A stretch of DNA of 64,000 nucleotides from Kordiimonas lipolytica (lineage in GTDB: Bacteria > Pseudomonadota > Alphaproteobacteria > Sphingomonadales > Kordiimonadaceae): the NCBI RefSeq assembly GCF_001550065.1, contig NZ_LRUB01000017.1, positions 310,001-374,000 of the forward strand, in the 5' to 3' direction. Within the stretch, counting starts at the first letter, position 1, and every line of letters starts with the position of its first letter. Below the pieces are notes generated by a model, which was not told the origin of the DNA, searched no databases, and worked only from the letters and a program-made list of their open reading frames with translations. A program made the position numbers and the translations under genes. Shown piece by piece: positions 46,308 through 55,533 of this stretch.

Positions 46308-47471
46308 TCAGTCTTCGTCAAGTACGCCGTGCGCTGCTTTTAGCCCTGTCTGGATGTCGGTATTGTCTGGAAAGCGCTTGATGCCGATCTCAAAGAGAGG
46401 CAGTGCTTTTTCGGGCATGCCGCCTTCAAGATAGGCATTGCCGAAGCTTGTCAGCCAATAGGCGCTGGTGTGGGTCAGGAACTCAGGGAAGGCGTCCAGC
46501 ACTTCCGTCAGTGTGTTCATGTTGCCTTCACGAACCGATATCATCGCGATTCTGTGGATCGTCTCATTGTCCACCTCTGGCGCGGTGCCATATTTTGAAG
46601 CCCGCGCCTCGTAGAAGGCACGCACCGCGGGGATGCCGCCGAAGGCCTGATATTCGGCCACATCTTCGAACCGTATCCAGCGATAGTCGGCGAAGGCTTC
46701 ATTCAGGCCCAGGGCGATTGTGCGGTAGGCGGTGGTGACATGCTCTTCGTCGGTATATTCCTTGACCGTCCATTTGATGCGGTCGCCGGCATTTGCCTCA
46801 AGCGATTCCCGGATGGCTTGTGCTGCCAGAGTGACCACGCCTTCATTGTCAGCAATTGCAATCACAAGCTTGGTGTTAGAGTGTGGCGCGGCCTTGAGTG
46901 TTCCAGTGAACGTACCAATAAAGTCGCGGTCAAGCGGCCAGGTGCTGGCGGTGACATAGGTGTCGAACAGGGTGCTGTCGGCGATAAAGCTGTTCATCAC
47001 CATGCGCCCGGCATATTGCCAGCCGAACAGCAGGCGGACATCCCCAGCGCCGTAGCGGTCGGTCATGAAGGGTAGTAGCTCGTCCTTGAGGAAGCGCTGG
47101 TAGGCGGCAGCATTTGCAACGAAGTCGGCGGCGCGGTCATCGAACACGGCGGAGCTCTCGATGCCAACAACGATCAGATCAGGGACTTTGCCGAAATCCC
47201 CAAGGCTTTTCGCCAGCCCGATGCCGTGACTGAAATAGCGTTGGCCATCCAGCAGGTACAGGACCGGATAGCTTTTGCCCGAGCTAGCGTCATGGCCTTC
47301 TGGCAAGTGAACGCGAATAAAACGGTCGCCATCTAGGGCCGTGGAGCTAATGCGGTGGCGCGTCCCCACCACAATGGCTTCTTCGCCAGTTGCCGCACTG
47401 ATATTTTTGCTGAAGGCGGGCGTCGCAAAAAGCAGCGCACCAAGCGCCAACACAAAAAGTCGATAAGCCAT
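46308..47471 (-). CDS. Secreted alpha/beta-fold esterase (esterase D/IroE-like)
   Basis: A 387-aa exported hydrolase. The signal peptide is MAYRLFVLALGALLFATPAFS. The putative-esterase domain follows (HLPEGHDASSGKSYPVLYLLDGQRYF, DLIVVGIES); the nucleophile Ser region appears as LLFGWQYAGRMVMNSF, where the usual GxSxGG is replaced by GWQYAG, so catalysis is uncertain. A C-terminal helical region (about 300-387) resembles TPR-type repeats (PEKALPLFEIGIKRFPDN). Start at 47471 gives the signal peptide. It is downstream of the desaturase gene. Confidence 0.75.
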   Translation of the reverse strand: MAYRLFVLALGALLFATPAFSKNISAATGEEAIVVGTRHRISSTALDGDRFIRVHLPEGHDASSGKSYPVLYLLDGQRYFSHGIGLAKSLGDFGKVPDLIVVGIESSAVFDDRAADFVANAAAYQRFLKDELLPFMTDRYGAGDVRLLFGWQYAGRMVMNSFIADSTLFDTYVTASTWPLDRDFIGTFTGTLKAAPHSNTKLVIAIADNEGVVTLAAQAIRESLEANAGDRIKWTVKEYTDEEHVTTAYRTIALGLNEAFADYRWIRFEDVAEYQAFGGIPAVRAFYEARASKYGTAPEVDNETIHRIAMISVREGNMNTLTEVLDAFPEFLTHTSAYWLTSFGNAYLEGGMPEKALPLFEIGIKRFPDNTDIQTGLKAAHGVLDED

Positions 47472-47559
47472 AAAGCCGGATCCCCATCTGGAAGTTTCGT
47501 TACCTTGTAACGTCAGTGAGGCACTATTGCTATAGGCGATTGGTTTAGCCGGGGGTGCT

Positions 47560-48681
47560 TCAGGCTGCCTTCTGAGCATCCTTCTGTGCAGCTTTGGCTT
47601 CACGCCACAATTGTGCAACAGCAGCCATCAGGCTTGGGCGCGTGGCCGCAAGATACAGGCGGTTGTCCGGCAGCTCGGCCTTCAGCCGGAAATAGGCTTT
47701 CTCAAGCGAATGGTATGGCATGCCAGGAAACAGGTGGTGCGTTGCATGGAAGCGGAGCCCTACAGGTGCCCAAAGCGCAGAGATATAGCGGTTGCCAGGG
47801 ATGTCCACGCTATCGAGGAACTCTTCCTGCTGGGTCATGCGCTCGCGCCCGCCGTTCCTGTAGGCGTGGGCGGCCAATGTGCGCAGGCCGTTCAGCACAA
47901 AAATCAGGATCGTGACTACATACCACACGGCCAGGAGCTTCCAGGGCAGGGTACCCATATACATCAGGCCAAGGGCCACATAGGCATAGATGCCGGTGAA
48001 GATGTCTTCCAGGAGCCAACCCGCGACCTGATCTTTCTTGGGCTCTGGCCGGATATAGGCGAAATCAATGACCAGCGAGCTGGCACGCTTCCAAACATAG
48101 CGGCGGAAGGCGGGAATGATCAGCGTCAGCGGCATCAGCACCGTATAGCGCAGCAGCAGCAGGCCAGGCACGATCAGCGCCTGCACGATGAAAGCCACAA
48201 TCTTCCATGGTTTGTCCACGGCGAACGGCAGATATTCGCCGTCTTCTGCCGTGCCGTATACTTGCGGTTTATGGTGGTCGATATGCACGTCGGCATATGT
48301 ATAAGCCGGCACCATCATGGGCATGCCGCAGAAGGCATTGAAAAAGCGCCTGAAGGCCGTGAAAGTACCTTTGCGGAAATGCGCGATCTCATGAATGAAG
48401 ATAACGGCGCGGTAGAGGCCGAGCGTGGCCACAACAAGGGCAAGGATTTGCATCAGCGAATAGTTGGCAGCCATGGTTGCCACAGCAACCGCGCCCCAGC
48501 CGATGGCAGCTGAGAGCGTAAAATCTGTCCAGTAGATGCGGGCGTCAGGCTTCCACAGATCCTTCACCAGCTTGCGCGCTTCCTTCAGCGGGAAGTCAGC
48601 CGCTTCCGGGTGCTTGCCCGAGCGGACGGGTGCACCTGTCGCCGCGTCTGTCACCTTTTCTACAGTCATACTCTCTTGCAT
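47560..48681 (-). CDS. Membrane fatty acid desaturase
   Basis: A 373-aa diiron membrane desaturase. The three His boxes are HEIAH, HIDHH and HATHH (the last as FHATHHLFPGMPYH), coordinating the iron pair, with membrane helices between. It introduces a double bond into acyl lipids or related substrates, for example in cold adaptation. The closest electron donor is not adjacent. I start at 48681 (MQESM) because AAGAGA lies upstream; the alternatives at 48705 and 48765 are weaker. Confidence 0.88.
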   Translation of the reverse strand: MQESMTVEKVTDAATGAPVRSGKHPEAADFPLKEARKLVKDLWKPDARIYWTDFTLSAAIGWGAVAVATMAANYSLMQILALVVATLGLYRAVIFIHEIAHFRKGTFTAFRRFFNAFCGMPMMVPAYTYADVHIDHHKPQVYGTAEDGEYLPFAVDKPWKIVAFIVQALIVPGLLLLRYTVLMPLTLIIPAFRRYVWKRASSLVIDFAYIRPEPKKDQVAGWLLEDIFTGIYAYVALGLMYMGTLPWKLLAVWYVVTILIFVLNGLRTLAAHAYRNGGRERMTQQEEFLDSVDIPGNRYISALWAPVGLRFHATHHLFPGMPYHSLEKAYFRLKAELPDNRLYLAATRPSLMAAVAQLWREAKAAQKDAQKAA

Positions 48682-48947
48682 GTCATTCTCTTGAGCTGCG
48701 ATCATGTTCGGACCACAGCGAAAATCAGTTGTGCGCCTAATTGCCATAAAATCGCCGAAAGGCAAAGCGTCTTAAAGCCGCACCTGCCTCACAAATCCTT
48801 GACTTTGGGCAAGCGCCCGGCGGCTTGTGGGGTATTTCTGTGGCCAAACTATGTTCCGCGCGCAGGGCAGCGGTGCATAATTGTGCTCTTTTTTTCAGGC
48901 CTTTGTCCGTCTAATCTTGCGGACTGGACAGAGAGGAATTTTGGAAC

Positions 48948-49865
48948 GTGCTCGATTATCAGGCATTGCTGGACTATATCGCTGAGGCAGTGCAGCCGCA
49001 TTTCGGCAAAGGGAAAGTGGCGAATTATATTCCTGCGCTGGGGCGCGTGCCGGCCAGCAAATTTGGTATGGCAGTGCAGTTGGCGTCCGGTGAAAGCTTC
49101 ACGGTCGGGGATGCGTTTGAGCCATTCTCTATCCAGAGTATCTCGAAGCTTTTCGTGCTGGAACTCGTCATGTCCCACTTTGGCGACATGGTCTGGACAC
49201 GGGTTGGCAAGGAACCATCGGGCGACCGCTTCAACAGCTTGATCAAGCTGGAAATGGAACAGGGCGTGCCCCGCAACCCCTTCATCAATCCTGGCGCACT
49301 CGCGACGCTTGATCTGCTGATGGGCCTGAAGGGTGATACCAAGCACCGTATCCGCAACTATCTTCGGTTTTTGGCGATGAATGAGGCGGTTGATACGGAT
49401 GCTGCGGTAATGAATTCCGAACTGGCGCACTCGGACCTTAACCGTGCGATGGCCCACCTGATGAAAAGCCACGGCAACATCGACCAGGATGTCGATACTC
49501 TACTGGAAACATATTGCTACCAGTGCGCCATGACCATGAGTTGCAAGGATCTGGCGCTTGCGGGCTTGCCGCTCGCAACAGGCGGTTATTCGGCCCTTCA
49601 TGACGCTGCCGTCGTCTCTGCAGCGCAAGCCAAGCGCATCAATGCCGTGATGTTGACATGCGGTATGTATGATAGCGTCGGCAGCTTCGCCTACCGTGTT
49701 GGCGTGCCAGCCAAAAGTGGGGTGGGCGGCGGCATTCTGGCGGTTATACCAGGCAAGATGAGCGTGGCAGTCTGGTCGCCGGAACTGGACCAGTTCGGTA
49801 ACTCATACGTGGGTACAGCTGCGCTTGAGATGTTCACAAGCATGACCCACAGCAGTATCTTCTAG
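48948..49865 (+). CDS. glsA: Glutaminase
   Basis: A 305-aa glutaminase of the serine-dependent beta-lactamase-like fold that hydrolyses glutamine to glutamate and ammonia. Visible are FSIQSISKLFVLEL with the catalytic Ser-x-x-Lys, NPFINPGALAT, and the C-terminal KSGVGGGILAVIPGKMSVAVWSPELD. It starts at a GTG with GGAAC just upstream and a GAGAGGA further up. Together with glutamate kinase elsewhere in the window it may feed glutamate metabolism; no operon link. Confidence 0.94.
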   Translation: MLDYQALLDYIAEAVQPHFGKGKVANYIPALGRVPASKFGMAVQLASGESFTVGDAFEPFSIQSISKLFVLELVMSHFGDMVWTRVGKEPSGDRFNSLIKLEMEQGVPRNPFINPGALATLDLLMGLKGDTKHRIRNYLRFLAMNEAVDTDAAVMNSELAHSDLNRAMAHLMKSHGNIDQDVDTLLETYCYQCAMTMSCKDLALAGLPLATGGYSALHDAAVVSAAQAKRINAVMLTCGMYDSVGSFAYRVGVPAKSGVGGGILAVIPGKMSVAVWSPELDQFGNSYVGTAALEMFTSMTHSSIF

Positions 49866-49873
49866 GAACAGGG

Positions 49874-50437
49874 TTAGCCCGCGTTCACAGCTCGCCAGCG
49901 CTTTTCCAGGATCACGATTGTTACCAGATAGACCGCGACAACAGCCAAGGGCACCGCAAGGAAGCGGTCGTTCGGGAATAGGTACCAGGCGCCCAGGACG
50001 AGGCCTGTACGAACAATGCCGTGAAATAGCCCAACCCAGTGTTCAATGGCCCATGAGAGCGGCACCCACATCAGCCCCGTCAGGATGCCAACTGTAAGCG
50101 GCAACGACGTATAGTCCTGCTGCAGGAAGGGAATGGCAATGGCAAAGACAAGAAGGGCCATAACAACAGTCTGAAGGAACAGGCTGTCGAAGGTGTTCTT
50201 TGGCCTGTTTTTGCCAAGCAGGTCTTCACCTGTGAATTTAGAGATCAGTACACCGAGATAGAAGATCGATCCGGTACAAATGAACAATAGCCACACTGCG
50301 TGCTGTGGCGCGAGCTGGGGTGCCACGGCACCCACAATTGCCCAGGCAATGGTTCCTGCGACCGGCATCGCCAGGAAGCGGCGTTTCTTGTAATCGGCCC
50401 TCTGGTCTTCCAGCGATCTGGTTGCTTCAATAGTCAT
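49874..50437 (-). CDS. Conserved membrane protein of unknown function
   Basis: A 187-aa protein with six or so hydrophobic helices after a charged start (MTIEATRSLEDQRADYKKRR), with a conserved-looking centre (GILTGLMWVPLSWAIEHWVGLFHGI). I do not assign a function; it may belong to an uncharacterised family of small membrane proteins. It ends 8 nt before the convergent glutaminase gene end. Confidence 0.75.
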   Translation of the reverse strand: MTIEATRSLEDQRADYKKRRFLAMPVAGTIAWAIVGAVAPQLAPQHAVWLLFICTGSIFYLGVLISKFTGEDLLGKNRPKNTFDSLFLQTVVMALLVFAIAIPFLQQDYTSLPLTVGILTGLMWVPLSWAIEHWVGLFHGIVRTGLVLGAWYLFPNDRFLAVPLAVVAVYLVTIVILEKRWRAVNAG

Positions 50438-50531
50438 TGGTTTTCCCCCACCGTTTTCCTAATTGCAGGTTTTAGTGAGACAAAGAAGGGGAAATGTCCA
50501 GCCCCGTTGTGAGCATGGCGAGTGTGGCAGG

Positions 50532-51305
50532 TTAGTCCACAGTCGATGTGGCTGCCTGCATCATGTCGAAGTTGCCTTCACCTACAAGCTTCTTGTACGC
50601 CACCTCTATTTTTGTCGCGAGTTCAGGGCGCAGGTTGGCCCCGCCTGCCAGGTAAAGCGTTAGTCCTATGTTGAGGTCATATACTGGCTTGAATGCGCCC
50701 CGCCAGGCTCCGTTATGCTGTTGTTCTGTGCTATAGTTGATCATGCTGCCAGGGAAAAGGTCCACACGCTCGGCCTCTACCATCTTGAGGGTGCCGGGCT
50801 GGTCAAGGTCCGTTGATCGGATGATGCTGGCCTCCGGCAGGCCGGTGCTTTGCAGAATGCTGCATGAGATGTCACCACGAACGCAGATGACGGAAAAGTC
50901 CCCCGCCATAAGACGTTCGTGCGTGTAGATGCGCGTGTCATCCTTGCGTGCAAACAGCCTGTAATTGTCAAACGCCAGGGGCACCAACCACCGAAAGCGT
51001 TTCTCCCTGTTGGGGATGCGGGCGATGGAATAGATCAGCACATTGTCCGCCGTTTCGGCATAGCGTACCGCTCGTGCCCAGGGACCAATGGTGATGGTAT
51101 AGTCCAGCTCAGTTGCTTCCATTACCTTGTTGACGAGCGCCGTGGCTTCTCCGGCAACGCTGCCATCATCGGCGGGGAAATTATAGGGTGGATAATTTTC
51201 TGTGACGATAAAGACATCCGCGGCGCGCACGCAGCAAAAGCTGCTGAAAATCAGCAAGCCAACAAGAAACACTAAGCTCTTGACCAAAAGCCGACGCCTC
51301 CCCAT
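50532..51305 (-). CDS. Orphan periplasmic solute-binding protein (family 3)
   Basis: A 257-aa exported family 3 binding protein. The leader is LVKSLVFLVGLLIFSSFCCVRA, and the mature start VFIVTENYPPYNFPADDGSVAGEATALVNKVM contains the typical YPPYNF lobe-1 loop. It has the amino-acid-binding-type two-lobe layout and three Cys. No ABC permease or ATPase is adjacent. I prefer 51305 over 51320 because GGTGGGGCG then serves as ribosome site. Ligand unknown. Confidence 0.8.
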   Translation of the reverse strand: MGRRRLLVKSLVFLVGLLIFSSFCCVRAADVFIVTENYPPYNFPADDGSVAGEATALVNKVMEATELDYTITIGPWARAVRYAETADNVLIYSIARIPNREKRFRWLVPLAFDNYRLFARKDDTRIYTHERLMAGDFSVICVRGDISCSILQSTGLPEASIIRSTDLDQPGTLKMVEAERVDLFPGSMINYSTEQQHNGAWRGAFKPVYDLNIGLTLYLAGGANLRPELATKIEVAYKKLVGEGNFDMMQAATSTVD

Positions 51306-51405
51306 TGCACGCCCCACCATTGAATTGTAGCCGGATAACGGCTTGGGCGCACGTGTTTGTTGGTGGCAGGGTCACGCAGTGGTTGTGTTCATGCCTTTGC
51401 TACAG

Positions 51406-52803
51406 TTACTCCAGCGCTTTCAACACATCCGCTGCGAAGCTATGAATCTGGAAACCTTCGCCGCCAGCAGGGTCATGCCCGCGCCGCACTATCACCAAAT
51501 TCTTTGATGGGATGATCATCAGTATCTGGCCCCTGTTGCCGAGGGCCGCGAAGCTGTCATTCGGTAGTTCCGGAAAGCGTTCGTTATAGAGCCAGAATTG
51601 GGCGCCGTAGCCCGGGATTGCGCTGCCATTTGCGCGAGCAGCAGGGGGCTGGCTTGGGGCTGAGGTGGCTACATATTTGGCCCAGCCTTCAGGCAGGATG
51701 CGCTCGCCGTTCCAGGTGCCGTCATTCAGATAAAGAATGCCAAGGCGCGCCAGATCCCGCGACGTGGTCCATACCTGGCTGGACATCACAAAGTTGCCGC
51801 CCCAGTCCACCTCCGGCACGGTATCCAGCATGCCGATCTTGTGCAGCAGTGCCTCGAAAGGAAACTCCAGATAGGCCTGTTCGTCGCCTATCGCGTCCTT
51901 GAGTGCGCGCACAGCAAGAAGCGTATCGTTATTGGCATATTTCCAGCGGCTGCCCGGATTTACTTCAAGGGATGTGCGCATGGCCGTGTCGTCCACCCGA
52001 CCACCACCGATATAAAGCCGGTCTGTGCGGTTACCCGCCTGGTTGCTGTCCAGTCCCGATGCCATATGCAAAAGGTTTTCCAGCGTGATGCCCTTGCGCG
52101 GATCAAGCGGCGACTGCCAGCTTGCCACTGGTGCGGGCGCTTTTATGTCAATCTGTCCTTCTTCTACCGCTGCGCCGATGACACTGGCGGCAATGGATTT
52201 GGCGACGGACCATGTGCGCTGGCTGGTGCGGTGGGTATAACCGTCGATATAGCTTTCAATCAGGATTTCATCCGGGCTTGCAACCAGAAGTGCGGTGGTG
52301 AAGGCATCCTTGCCGTATTTAGGGTCCTTGAAAGCGCGGGCTACGAGTGCGGCAAGTGCTTCATTGTCTGCCTCTCCATAGTTAGACGGGATGCGCGACC
52401 ATGGGGCGCTGTCATTGCGCGCCGGAACGTCAATATCAATGCGGGGCAAGGCTGCGGTGGTCTCCGCCTTTGCACCAACAGGCAACTGCGTGCAGCCAAG
52501 ATGGGGACGCCATTGGCTGATGCGTGGCGGAAGCGTATCGCTGAAGGCAACGGTGACGCGCTTGGCGTCATGATCGATTTTTGCTTCAAGTGTTGGCACA
52601 ACATCAGCTACCAGTGGGTAGATGCCCGTCAGTTCCTGCGCTTCTATCTGCTCTGGCGACTTGCCGCCGTTGAAAGTGGCGCTGCAGGTGAAGGCAGCCT
52701 TATAGCCAGCTGCATAGGCGCGGATCGTGGCATCGGTTTCTTGTGCGAACCCGACTGTGGAAACGCTGGTAGCTAGCACCAGCGCGGCGATGACATTTTT
52801 CAT
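51406..52803 (-). CDS. Serine hydrolase of the beta-lactamase/class C family
   Basis: A 465-aa exported hydrolase with a signal peptide (about 1-20). The active-site SxxK motif is in RTWSVAKSIAASVIG (about residues 206-220), and a YxN-type YANND motif lies at about residue 290. Family members include esterases, DD-peptidases and 6-aminohexanoate-dimer hydrolase-like enzymes. The N-terminal 130 residues form an extra domain of unknown role. Substrate not predictable; antibiotic resistance cannot be inferred from sequence alone. Confidence 0.85.
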   Translation of the reverse strand: MKNVIAALVLATSVSTVGFAQETDATIRAYAAGYKAAFTCSATFNGGKSPEQIEAQELTGIYPLVADVVPTLEAKIDHDAKRVTVAFSDTLPPRISQWRPHLGCTQLPVGAKAETTAALPRIDIDVPARNDSAPWSRIPSNYGEADNEALAALVARAFKDPKYGKDAFTTALLVASPDEILIESYIDGYTHRTSQRTWSVAKSIAASVIGAAVEEGQIDIKAPAPVASWQSPLDPRKGITLENLLHMASGLDSNQAGNRTDRLYIGGGRVDDTAMRTSLEVNPGSRWKYANNDTLLAVRALKDAIGDEQAYLEFPFEALLHKIGMLDTVPEVDWGGNFVMSSQVWTTSRDLARLGILYLNDGTWNGERILPEGWAKYVATSAPSQPPAARANGSAIPGYGAQFWLYNERFPELPNDSFAALGNRGQILMIIPSKNLVIVRRGHDPAGGEGFQIHSFAADVLKALE

Positions 52804-52870
52804 GGTTGTGTCCCCTTTTTCTCAGAGTGTCATCTGAGGCGTGGGAACGCAAAGTCAAATGGCTGTGAAC

Positions 52871-53287
52871 TCACCGTTCGACAATATCTCGCTTCATGGG
52901 GGCCAGGATCGCCAGCAGACGGTTTTGCGTGTGAAACGGTACATCGGCCTCACTCATCGCCTGTTGCAGTTGTTCCACCAGCGCATTGAATTCAGCCTCT
53001 GTGATCCCAAGCTTTATGTGGGATTTCTTCATGTTCACGCCCTTGTACCGGCAGGGGCCGCCAGTGGCCTCGCAGATCTGGTCCACCAGCAGGCGGGCCA
53101 GGCGGTCTTTCTTGGTTTGCTTGAATTGGTGGGCGGTGCGTGGGTCCGCGAATGTCCGATCCACCAGCCGGTTGGTAAAACGAGTTATGTTGTCGAGCCC
53201 GCCCAGATCATCATAAAGGCTGTCGGCATTCGCGACCGGCGCTGCACCGAGCAATGCAGCGGCAAGAATGAGTGTCTTCAGTTTCAT
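52871..53287 (-). CDS. Exported group 1 truncated haemoglobin
   Basis: A 138-aa protein with a signal peptide (MKLKTLILAAALLGAAPVANA) followed by a truncated-globin domain (SLYDDLGGLDNITRFTNRLVDRTFAD). A CEATGGPCRYKG segment with two Cys precedes MKKSHIKLGITEAEFNAL, where the proximal His lies (KSHIKLGI). Most such globins are cytosolic, so export suggests a periplasmic haem or NO/O2 role. It begins 3 nt after the DUF3034 gene, so both are in one operon. Confidence 0.85.
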   Translation of the reverse strand: MKLKTLILAAALLGAAPVANADSLYDDLGGLDNITRFTNRLVDRTFADPRTAHQFKQTKKDRLARLLVDQICEATGGPCRYKGVNMKKSHIKLGITEAEFNALVEQLQQAMSEADVPFHTQNRLLAILAPMKRDIVER

Positions 53288-53290
53288 GAT

Positions 53291-54157
53291 TTAAAACCCC
53301 AGTTGGAGAGACAGGTAGAAGCCGCGCTGACGCCCTTGCAGCGCGATTTTCCCAAGGTCAGTATAGGCGGCAGTGATGGTGAAGTGCTTGCTTGGCAGCC
53401 AAACCACATAGGCAGCCATGGCATCGTCTTCTTCCGCGAAAGCCAGGTTGTCGGGCTTAGTACGATAGTCTGCGCCGACTACAAAATGGCGGCTCAGGAG
53501 GTAAGCGGCAGACCCTTCAAACTGCAGCGACCTGCCCGAACCGTTCGGGCCTCCAAAGCCCAAAAGGCCGAACTGGTTGGCTCGCGTCGCCCGCGCGGTG
53601 CCGGTGAGCACCAAGCTTTTGTCCAGAAGGATTTTGGTGGCAGCCAGATAGAGATCGATATCGTCATCACCTTTGGCGCCGACCGCGCGCACAATCGCGC
53701 CTTTGTCGGCTTTCTTATACTGCGCGCCCAAGGAGACCTGCGGCATCCATTTATCCTGGTCATAGACAGCATCCCCGAACACTTTCACCTTGGCGCCGAC
53801 GATGTCCTGGTTGAACTTGAACCCGTCCCCCAGGCCCAGCCTGCCGCCGGCGCTGCGGGTGTTAAACCATTGCCGGGTGAAGCTCAGCTCAAGGCGGTCG
53901 AAAAGCCCCACCGTGACGCCTGTGGCGTTTAGGGTGAAATCACCTGTCGTGACATAGGTATGGTGCGCACTGCCGCCGATTTGGCGGTTGGTGCCATAGC
54001 CGGAAATAACGGCCCAAGGGTTCAGGCCACTGCCGCCAGCTCCTTCAACCTGAATCACACCTGGTGTGGCCAATATCTTGCCGCTGCCAAAAAGGCTCTC
54101 CTCGGCGTGGGCCGCTCCAGTCGCGATAAGGGCCAGAAATATCAGTATTTTTTCCAT
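53291..54157 (-). CDS. DUF3034 family outer-membrane-type protein
   Basis: A 288-aa exported protein (signal peptide to about residue 18, ending AHA) of the DUF3034 family, with GTNRQIGGSAHHTYVTTGDFTL and a C-terminal aromatic ending (YLSLQLGF) suggesting a beta-barrel in the outer membrane. Function unknown. It is first in a two-gene operon with the exported truncated globin, a pairing that suggests a shared gas- or haem-related role. Confidence 0.82.
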   Translation of the reverse strand: MEKILIFLALIATGAAHAEESLFGSGKILATPGVIQVEGAGGSGLNPWAVISGYGTNRQIGGSAHHTYVTTGDFTLNATGVTVGLFDRLELSFTRQWFNTRSAGGRLGLGDGFKFNQDIVGAKVKVFGDAVYDQDKWMPQVSLGAQYKKADKGAIVRAVGAKGDDDIDLYLAATKILLDKSLVLTGTARATRANQFGLLGFGGPNGSGRSLQFEGSAAYLLSRHFVVGADYRTKPDNLAFAEEDDAMAAYVVWLPSKHFTITAAYTDLGKIALQGRQRGFYLSLQLGF

Positions 54158-54319
54158 GCGAAGCAGCTTTCCATTCCCCAGGCGTTATAATGCATACTTA
54201 ATTGGTCAGTTATTAAGAACGAATAAAAATTCATTCTCTGTTACGACAAATCTTGATCCTTGGATGATGCGGCCTAGTTGATGACATGAAAATGTGTTCA
54301 ACCAACAGCGAGTCGACCA

Positions 54320-55519
54320 ATGCGTCTTGAATATAGCGATGAAGACCTGGCCTTCCGCGCGGAAGTGCGGGCGTTTCTGGAAGAAAGGCTGCCAAGCCAT
54401 GTTTCCGAGCGAACAAAAGCTGGCCTCGGGCTTGAGAAAGAAGATTATCTGAACTGGCAGCGCACCCTCTTGGAAAAGAATTGGGTGGCGCATTCATGGC
54501 CAGTTGAGCATGGCGGATCAGGCTTTACGCCGTTCCAGAAGCACATCTTTGAAGAAGAGTGTGTGCGGGCTGGTGCGCCGGAGCTGCCGCCATTCGGCCT
54601 GTCGATGCTTGGCCCTGTGTTGATTGCTTTCGGTTCCGATGAACAAAAGGCCCACTATCTGCCACGTATTCTCGATGGCACTGACTGGTGGTGTCAGGGC
54701 TATTCCGAGCCGGGATCAGGGTCTGACCTCGCAAGCCTGAAGACTAAAGCCGTGCGCGACGGTGATCATTATATTGTCAATGGCCAGAAAACCTGGACCA
54801 CGCTTGGTCAGTATGCGGACTGGATTTTCTGCCTGGTGCGCACCTCCTCAGAAGGCAAGCCACAGACCGGCATCAGCTTCCTGCTGATTGACCTGAATAC
54901 GCCCGGCGTGGAAATGCGTCCGATCATCACGATCGAAGGCGGCCACGAGGTGAATGAGGTGTTCTTTGACAATGTCAAGGTGCCAGCTGAAAACCTTGTT
55001 GGTCAGGAAAATATGGGCTGGACCTATGCCAAATACCTGCTGCAGCACGAACGTGTTGGCATTGCAGGCGTGGCAGCCGCCAAGGAAGGTCTGAAGCGTC
55101 TGAAGAAGATTGCGGCCGAGACCGATGACGGCGAAGGTGGCAAGCTGATTGATGATGCCCATTTCGCGGAACGTATCGCCAATGTGGAAATCGATTTGAT
55201 GGCCATGGAACTGACAAACCTACGTGTGCTTGCGGCCGCCCAGGCCGGTGGTGCGCCGGGCGCTGAAAGTTCCATGCTCAAGATCAAAGGGTCAGTGATC
55301 CGTCAGGAAATCAGCGACCTGATGCGCCGGGCTGTTGGCCCATATGCGCTGCCGTTCATGCCGGAACTGGATCAGATGGGCTCGAACGCCGAGCCGCTTG
55401 GGCCTGATGGGGCGCATTTGTTCGCAGGCCAATATTTCAACCGCCGCAAATATTCCATTTATGGCGGCTCAAACGAGATTCAGCGCAACATCATCTCCAA
55501 GATGATCCTTGGGCTTTAA
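54320..55519 (+). CDS. Acyl-CoA dehydrogenase (large subunit type)
   Basis: A 399-aa FAD-dependent acyl-CoA dehydrogenase. The N-terminal helical domain (EDLAFRAEVRAFLEERLP) is followed by the substrate/FAD loop YSEPGSGSDLASLKT (about residues 131-145), GQKTWTTLGQYADW, and a C-terminal FNRRKYSIYGGSNEIQRNIISKMILG, the family signature. It pairs with the next gene, 14 nt downstream, as in PimC/PimD-like or steroid acyl-CoA dehydrogenase heteromers, where two half-like subunits form one enzyme. Substrate cannot be named. Confidence 0.92.
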   Translation: MRLEYSDEDLAFRAEVRAFLEERLPSHVSERTKAGLGLEKEDYLNWQRTLLEKNWVAHSWPVEHGGSGFTPFQKHIFEEECVRAGAPELPPFGLSMLGPVLIAFGSDEQKAHYLPRILDGTDWWCQGYSEPGSGSDLASLKTKAVRDGDHYIVNGQKTWTTLGQYADWIFCLVRTSSEGKPQTGISFLLIDLNTPGVEMRPIITIEGGHEVNEVFFDNVKVPAENLVGQENMGWTYAKYLLQHERVGIAGVAAAKEGLKRLKKIAAETDDGEGGKLIDDAHFAERIANVEIDLMAMELTNLRVLAAAQAGGAPGAESSMLKIKGSVIRQEISDLMRRAVGPYALPFMPELDQMGSNAEPLGPDGAHLFAGQYFNRRKYSIYGGSNEIQRNIISKMILGL

Positions 55520-55533
55520 GGGAGGGTACAGTT

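Noticed and set aside
51406..52803. Beta-lactamase-mediated antibiotic resistance
   Set aside because: The SxxK-containing protein belongs to a broad hydrolase family; the sequence alone gives no support for beta-lactam hydrolysis.
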